64,000 nt of DNA from Agrostemma githago. Lineage: Eukaryota > Streptophyta > Magnoliopsida > Caryophyllales > Caryophyllaceae. Positions 59,236 through 64,000 of the stretch are shown here, one piece after another (positions within the stretch are counted from its first letter, which is position 1; the number at the start of each line of letters is the position of its first letter). Made by a program: the position numbers and the translations under genes. Below the pieces are notes generated by a model, which made no database searches, had not been told where the DNA came from, and saw nothing but the letters and a program-made list of their open reading frames with translations. Location: assembly GCA_958450325.1 (NCBI GenBank), contig OY288243.1, forward strand, positions 65,208,606 through 65,272,605, in the 5' to 3' direction.

Positions 59236-62199
59236 TTGTGCCATGTACGGGATACTCGGGCAGAGGAGTTGTCTTCTCATTCGATCCCTGTAGTGAGCGA
59301 GTTTGGGGACGTATTTCCGGAGGAGATCCCAGGTTTACCACCAAGACAAGAGGTCGATTTCAGTGTTGAGCTGAAGCCAGGGACGGGGCCGATCTCTAAG
59401 GCACCGTACCGTATGGGGCCTAAGGAGTTGTCTGAGTTGAAGAAGCAGCTAGAGGAACTGATGGATAAGGGGTATATCAGACCCAGTGTATCGCCATGGG
59501 GTGCTCCTGTTTTGTTTGTGCAGAAGAAGGATGGGAGCATGAGATTGTGTATTGACTACAGGGAGCTGAATAATGTCACTGTGAAGAACCGGTACCCTTT
59601 GCCTCGTATTGATGATTTATTCGATCAACTGAGTGGGGCTGGTATATTTTCAAAGATTGATTTGAGGTCCGGTTATCACCAGTTGAGGGTCAAGAATGAA
59701 GATATTCCTAAGACCGCTTTCAGAACTCGGTATGGCCACTATGAATTCGTGGTGATGCCGTTTGGTCTAACAAATGCTCCTGCTGTCTTCATGGATTTGA
59801 TGAACCGAATTTTTCGACCCTACTTGGACAAGTTCGTGGTGGTGTTTATCGATGATATCTTGGTTTATTCCAGGAACCGGGAGGAGCATGCAGAGGATTT
59901 GAGGATCGTATTGCAATTACTTCGAGACAACCAGTTGTACGCTAAGCTATCAAAGTGCGAGTTCTGGTTGGAGAAGGTCGCATTCTTGGGACACGTGATT
60001 TCGAAAGAGGGTGTATCTGTAGACCCGAGCAAGATCGAAGCTGTCTCAAAGTGGCAGGCGCCAAAGAATGTGGCAGAGATTCGGAGTTTCTTAGGGTTAG
60101 CCGGGTACTATCGAAGGTTTGTGAAGGACTTCTCAAAGATAGCAAGACCGTTGACTAACCTTATGAGGAAGGAGATTCGGTATAGGTGGGATGACAGCTG
60201 TGAGAGGGCGTTCCAAACCTTGAAGGATCGTCTGACTACAGCACCAATCCTAGCCTTACCCGAAGGGAGCGAAAATTTTGAGGTGTACACTGATGCATCG
60301 AAAAATGGGTTGGATTGTGTACTAATGCAGAATGGTAAAGTCATTGCATATGCTTCACGTCAACTGAAGACTTACGAAGAGAACTATCCAACTCATGATC
60401 TAGAACTTGGGGCAGTGGTGTTTGCTCTGAAAATATGGAGACATTATCTGTATGGGGCAACATTCAAGGTATTTTCAGACCACAAGAGCTTGAAGTACAT
60501 CTACACACAGAAGGAACTGAATATGCGACAGAGGCGATGGATAGAGTTGATCGGAGATTATGATATGGAGATTTTGTACCACGAGGGAAAGGCAAACGTG
60601 GTGGCCGACGCCCTAAGCAGGAAATCGGTGCATTCTCTGTGTTTGGATATGTCCAGATTGAAGCTAAGGAATGAAGTGCAACATATGGGGATTCATGTGA
60701 TAAGGAAAGGGGAAGCAATGTCGGACTTGGCGATTCAACCCGAGTTGTACGACGAAATACGAGAAGAGCAGTTTTTGGATCAGAAGTATGTAATGTGGCG
60801 AGCCCGCATTGAGAAAGGTGAACCATCAAATCTCACCATTCACCCAGACGGGAGCCTCAGGTTTAACGGCAGGTGGTGGGTACCAGAAAGAGGAGATTTA
60901 AGGAGGAAAATCATGACCGAGGCGCATTGTAGTCCTTACTCGGTACATCCGGGTGGGGACAAGTTGTATAAGGATCTGAAGAAGACATTCTGGTGGGATA
61001 ACATGAAGAGAGAAGTGGCCAAGTTTGTGTCCAGATGTTTGACTTGTCAGAAGGTTAAGAGTGAACACAAACGACCACAGGGTAAGCTGCAACCCTTAGA
61101 GGTACCTGAGTGGAAGTGGGACTCTATTTCTATGGATTTCATTGTAGGTTTGCCGAGAACTCAAAAGGGGAATAATATGATTTGTGTGATAGTAGATCGA
61201 CTCACCAAGTCGGCTCACTTCGTACCAATGAAGGATACGTGGAGTAAGGCCGAGCTAGCAATGGCTTATAGAAGACATGTTCTGAAATTACATGGAGTAC
61301 CTAGAGATATTGTGTCAGATCGTGATTCGAGGTTCATATCAAAGTTTTGGCAGGAGCTGCAAGAATCTTTGGGTACACGATTGAAGATGAGTACAGCATT
61401 CCACCCTGCTACTGACGGTCAGACAGAACGGACCATACAGACTCTGGAAGATATGTTGCGGGCATGTGCATTGGAATTTCGAGGTTCGTGGGAGGATCGA
61501 CTGGATTTGATCGAGTTCTCTTACAACAACAGCTACCATGCTAGCATCCAGATGGCACCGTTTGAAACTTTGTATGGGAGGAAGTGTAGGAGCCCAGTAT
61601 GTTGGGACGAGAAGGCCGACGCAGTAGTGTTGGGGCCTCACATGATTCAGGAAATGATCGAGCAGGTACATGTAATCCGACAGAAGATGCGAGCGGCACA
61701 AGATCGTCAAAAGAGCTATGCTGATCTCCACCGCCGAGAGGTTGAGTTTCTTGTGGGTGACAAGGTCTTGCTGAAAGTGTCATCTATGAGAGGGGTTATG
61801 AGGTTCGGGAAGAAGGGCAAGTTGAGCCAAAAGTTTATTGGGCCGTATGAAATTCTGGATAGGATAGGGGAGGTGGCGTATCGGTTAGCACTTCCCCCAG
61901 CTCTCGATAAAGTTCATAATGTGTTTCATGTTTCTCAATTGAGGAAATACTTGAGTGACCCGTCCAACATCATTGAACCCGAGACGATTCAGCTAGATGA
62001 TTCTCTTACCTATGAGGAGGTGCCAAAGGAAATTCTAGACCGGAAAGTTCGAAGAACTCGGGGAGGAGAAACAGCCCTTGTTAAAGTTTTGTGGTCTAAT
62101 CACAATGTCGAGGAGGCCACCTGGGAAACAGAAGCGTCGATGCGGAAACGTTTCCCTCATCTCTTCGACCAGGTAATTACTTCGGTTACGGGGACGTAA
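59236..62199 (+). CDS. pol: Tekay-like Pol: RT, RNase H, integrase, chromodomain
   Basis: 987 codons open without interruption; first codon is TTG, so this is a fragment of a longer polyprotein, offset by one base from gag-protease by an indel near 59225-59240. RT about 85-260 (KIDL Asp at 142, VFIDDILV at 203-210). RNase H about 345-460 (YTDAS 352, Glu 390, SDHKSL 414, VADALSR 456). Integrase: HHCC zinc-binding residues 563, 571, 601 and 604; catalytic Asp 634, Asp 695 and Glu 731 (35 residues between the last two); GPY/F motif at 869. Chromodomain about 930-975 (LVKVLWSNHNVEEATWE). All key residues are present, so the enzyme would be active if made, but no intact start supports it. Confidence 0.9.
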   Translation: MCHVRDTRAEELSSHSIPVVSEFGDVFPEEIPGLPPRQEVDFSVELKPGTGPISKAPYRMGPKELSELKKQLEELMDKGYIRPSVSPWGAPVLFVQKKDGSMRLCIDYRELNNVTVKNRYPLPRIDDLFDQLSGAGIFSKIDLRSGYHQLRVKNEDIPKTAFRTRYGHYEFVVMPFGLTNAPAVFMDLMNRIFRPYLDKFVVVFIDDILVYSRNREEHAEDLRIVLQLLRDNQLYAKLSKCEFWLEKVAFLGHVISKEGVSVDPSKIEAVSKWQAPKNVAEIRSFLGLAGYYRRFVKDFSKIARPLTNLMRKEIRYRWDDSCERAFQTLKDRLTTAPILALPEGSENFEVYTDASKNGLDCVLMQNGKVIAYASRQLKTYEENYPTHDLELGAVVFALKIWRHYLYGATFKVFSDHKSLKYIYTQKELNMRQRRWIELIGDYDMEILYHEGKANVVADALSRKSVHSLCLDMSRLKLRNEVQHMGIHVIRKGEAMSDLAIQPELYDEIREEQFLDQKYVMWRARIEKGEPSNLTIHPDGSLRFNGRWWVPERGDLRRKIMTEAHCSPYSVHPGGDKLYKDLKKTFWWDNMKREVAKFVSRCLTCQKVKSEHKRPQGKLQPLEVPEWKWDSISMDFIVGLPRTQKGNNMICVIVDRLTKSAHFVPMKDTWSKAELAMAYRRHVLKLHGVPRDIVSDRDSRFISKFWQELQESLGTRLKMSTAFHPATDGQTERTIQTLEDMLRACALEFRGSWEDRLDLIEFSYNNSYHASIQMAPFETLYGRKCRSPVCWDEKADAVVLGPHMIQEMIEQVHVIRQKMRAAQDRQKSYADLHRREVEFLVGDKVLLKVSSMRGVMRFGKKGKLSQKFIGPYEILDRIGEVAYRLALPPALDKVHNVFHVSQLRKYLSDPSNIIEPETIQLDDSLTYEEVPKEILDRKVRRTRGGETALVKVLWSNHNVEEATWETEASMRKRFPHLFDQVITSVTGT

Positions 62200-62458
62200 C
62201 CTTGTCTTTAAGGAGGGTAGGATGTCATACCCGGTTATTTTCCTATATCATGTTGCTTAGTGACTGTGTCAGTTTTGTGATAAGTGGGATTGGTTGTCAC
62301 TAGTTTAATTGCGCGTATATTGTTAATCTACATGAGACGGGTACAACAGTTAATCATGTAATGGGTGAGGTAGTCGAGCTGTGTAGATCATTGGAGGTGT
62401 CGTTAGTCGAGAGGGGCCTTTATTGAGCGGATCCAAAACTTCGGGACGAAGTTCCTTA
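62200..62458 (+). other. 3' untranslated spacer with a second polypurine/LTR-start look-alike
   Basis: After the pol stop, TTAAGGAGGGTAGGATGTCA at about 62208 resembles the true junction at 62457-62475 (ATAAGGAGGGTAGATTGTAA), including the following TGT. No gene. Confidence 0.6.
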
Positions 62459-62470
62459 TAAGGAGGGTAG
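62459..62470 (+). other. Polypurine tract of the Tekay-like element
   Basis: AAGGAGGGTAGA-type purine run directly before the 3' LTR start TGTAATATCC at 62473. Confidence 0.8.
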
Positions 62471-62472
62471 AT

Positions 62473-64000
62473 TGTAATATCCGTGTTTTATAGTGAGTCA
62501 AACTGAGTCAGTAATTATACTAAGTCAAACCCGAGCAATCATGTAGTAAGTTTTAACCGTACGGAACAAGTTACTCGACCCAGCCCGGATTAATTAGCAT
62601 GTGACTACATGTAGTTAATTTCCAAACTACACGTAGGTAATTGATGAATGAAACCCAAGCCCACATTCCTATTTCTTTTTAAATACCCTTAATAACCTAG
62701 CATAACCCACGTTACTCTTCTTTTAAATTCCTTTAACACCCTAGCAGAACCCACGAAAAACACAGCACAACGTAGGGCTGCCGCACGAAACAATAAAAGA
62801 AGAAGGAGAGGATCCTAGGAGTCGGATCGGATCTTCGGTAGGCTAGACCTTGACTAAGCACGTCACTCGGTACGATACGCTGTCTTTTACGTTTAATTGC
62901 ATGATTAGTATACATTTGTGTCGAATTATCGGAAACTAGGATTATATAGTCGGGTAACACTTGTGGTGCGTCATTGTTGTTGTTACCTAGTTGGACAGGT
63001 TATCCGTGTCATGATTTTGACCGTGTCATGCTAATTCTGTCGGGTAATGTGTCGAGTCTTAATGTCTAAATAATGATGTTGGGAATGGTATTATCGGGTT
63101 GATGTTGTTTGTCTAGTTTGGGTCAGACTATTGACATCTTTATGGTCGTGTGATAGTGTGCTGTCGTGGTATTATCATAGCGGTAGTTGTCGTTGCGGTT
63201 CTCGTGGTATCATTGTTAGTATTTGTGACGCCGTGACGGGTTAGTGAGGTTGAAGTCGATTGGTGTGGTTATCGATGCATGTGAGTTGGTGACTGTTGAT
63301 TTCCTTATGGTCGGTATAATGCAGCAGTGTAGAGACCGAGGTACATCTCAGTAGCATATTGTTTTAGAGGAGTATCATCAGGTTGACGGGTGGAGTATGT
63401 TAGCAGAAATTAGAGTAGTATATTTATACTATATTAATTTAATTAGGTTGATTTCATTTTATGCAGTGAGAGAAGTTAGAATACTTTAGGATATTGATTT
63501 AATTAACATCTTCTTATTAATCTAATTAGAATCGATTTCACTTTATAAATTGAATATGTTAGCATCGTTATTAATTCATGTATATACTACTTTATTAGGT
63601 TCGGATTTCGTAGAAATTTTGTGGTGAATTGTACTAACGACGTGGTGGTGACCTGCTAATTCGGTAAGGTTTTCCTTACTTGGAATATGTTAATAATATG
63701 ATGTCGTATGAGCTATGTATTTATGATATGACATTGATATGAACGGGATTGAGTAGTATAGCGAAATCCTGACCGGAAGGTCCATTGAGTAGTGTAGCGA
63801 AATCCTGACCGAGAGGTCCACTGAGTAGTATAGCGAAATCCTGGCCGGGAGGTCCATTGAGTAGTGTAGCGGAAATTATGGGCGCAGTGAAGTGCTGAGA
63901 ATATGGCGATGATATTATCGATTGGTACTGATGATGGTGTTGATATGATTGAGACTGATTGTTTTATACTCCGTATTGGTATTTTAATGTTAGCATGTTC
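62473..64000 (+). repeat. 3' LTR of the Tekay-like element, cut by the window end
   Basis: Begins TGTAATATCCGTGTTTTATA as the 5' LTR does, then diverges strongly; blocks such as 63597-63700 and 63895-64000 align again with about 75-80 percent identity by eye to 56330-56440 and 56660-56770. About 440 bp should lie beyond the window. Confidence 0.85.
63745..63880 (+). repeat. About 36-bp tandem repeat, 3.5 copies, in the 3' LTR
   Basis: ATTGAGTAGTGTAGCGAAAT followed by CCTGACCG..GGTCC recurs four times, the last truncated. Absent from the 5' LTR. Confidence 0.9.

Larger units (their letters stand above)
55223..64000 (+). mobile_element. Tekay/Del-like chromovirus (Ty3/gypsy), 3' end beyond the window
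   Basis: 5' LTR 55223-57191, Met PBS, gag-protease 57602-59071, pol 59236-62199, polypurine tract near 62459-62470, 3' LTR from 62473 to beyond the window. Order PR-RT-RH-INT-chromodomain and the Met PBS place it among chromoviruses of the Tekay type. The left target duplicate would be GCAGG (55218-55222). It carries several inactivating changes. Confidence 0.9.

Overview
The window is a nuclear plant (eudicot-type) segment. It is AT-rich, with intron-bearing and TATA-box features and several families of plant LTR retrotransposons (Tat/Ogre-like, Athila-like, Tekay/Del-like chromovirus), plus CACTA, hAT and Stowaway DNA elements. The species cannot be named from the sequence. No rRNA, tRNA or CRISPR was seen, and there are no bacterial features.

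The only host-gene content is a tandem array of about 2.16-kb units (5205-14967, resuming 50271-53110). Each unit carries one small secreted cysteine-rich protein gene of the prolamin-like (DUF1278/ECA1-EC1-like) type. Two outer copies (6154-6522 and 51900-52268) are intact 122-codon genes. Four inner copies (near 8329, 10486, 12639 and 14792) share an ATG-to-ACG change at the start codon. The first three are otherwise open and the fourth is cut by a retrotransposon. Diagnostic substitutions elsewhere in the unit follow the same split, so the start-less subtype was the one amplified.

Layout: 1-5204 is the 3' part of a Tat/Ogre-like element, with 124-bp tandem repeats, an antisense intron-bearing pseudogene, a second antisense ORF and a 3' LTR end. 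5205-14967 is the gene array. 14968-46540 is an Athila-like gag-protease element (+) lacking reverse transcriptase and integrase. A non-autonomous Met-primed LTR element on the minus strand (20425-42794, TSD GGGAA), here called X, is inserted in it. X contains a second non-autonomous Ogre/Tat-like LTR element (25172-36936, minus, TSD AGGTC), which in turn contains a 3.2-kb non-autonomous CACTA element (27788-31004, TSD TCT). The Athila 3' region also carries a hAT element (43157-43824, TSD GCGATTGG) with a Stowaway MITE inside. The Athila 3' LTR is truncated and fused to an older solo LTR of X (46541-50270). The array then resumes with an intact gene, and a further X LTR (53111-55222) is interrupted by a Tekay-type chromovirus (55223 to the window end, +) with long gag-protease and pol ORFs and several lesions.

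Three nested LTR elements have no pol and must have depended on enzymes from elsewhere. The Tekay element has complete RT, RNase H, integrase and chromodomain motifs but a damaged protease and reading frame. The array of small secreted proteins within a deep transposon nest is the most interesting biology here. In this family such proteins are often expressed in gametophytes and act in fertilisation, but that function is not shown by this sequence.
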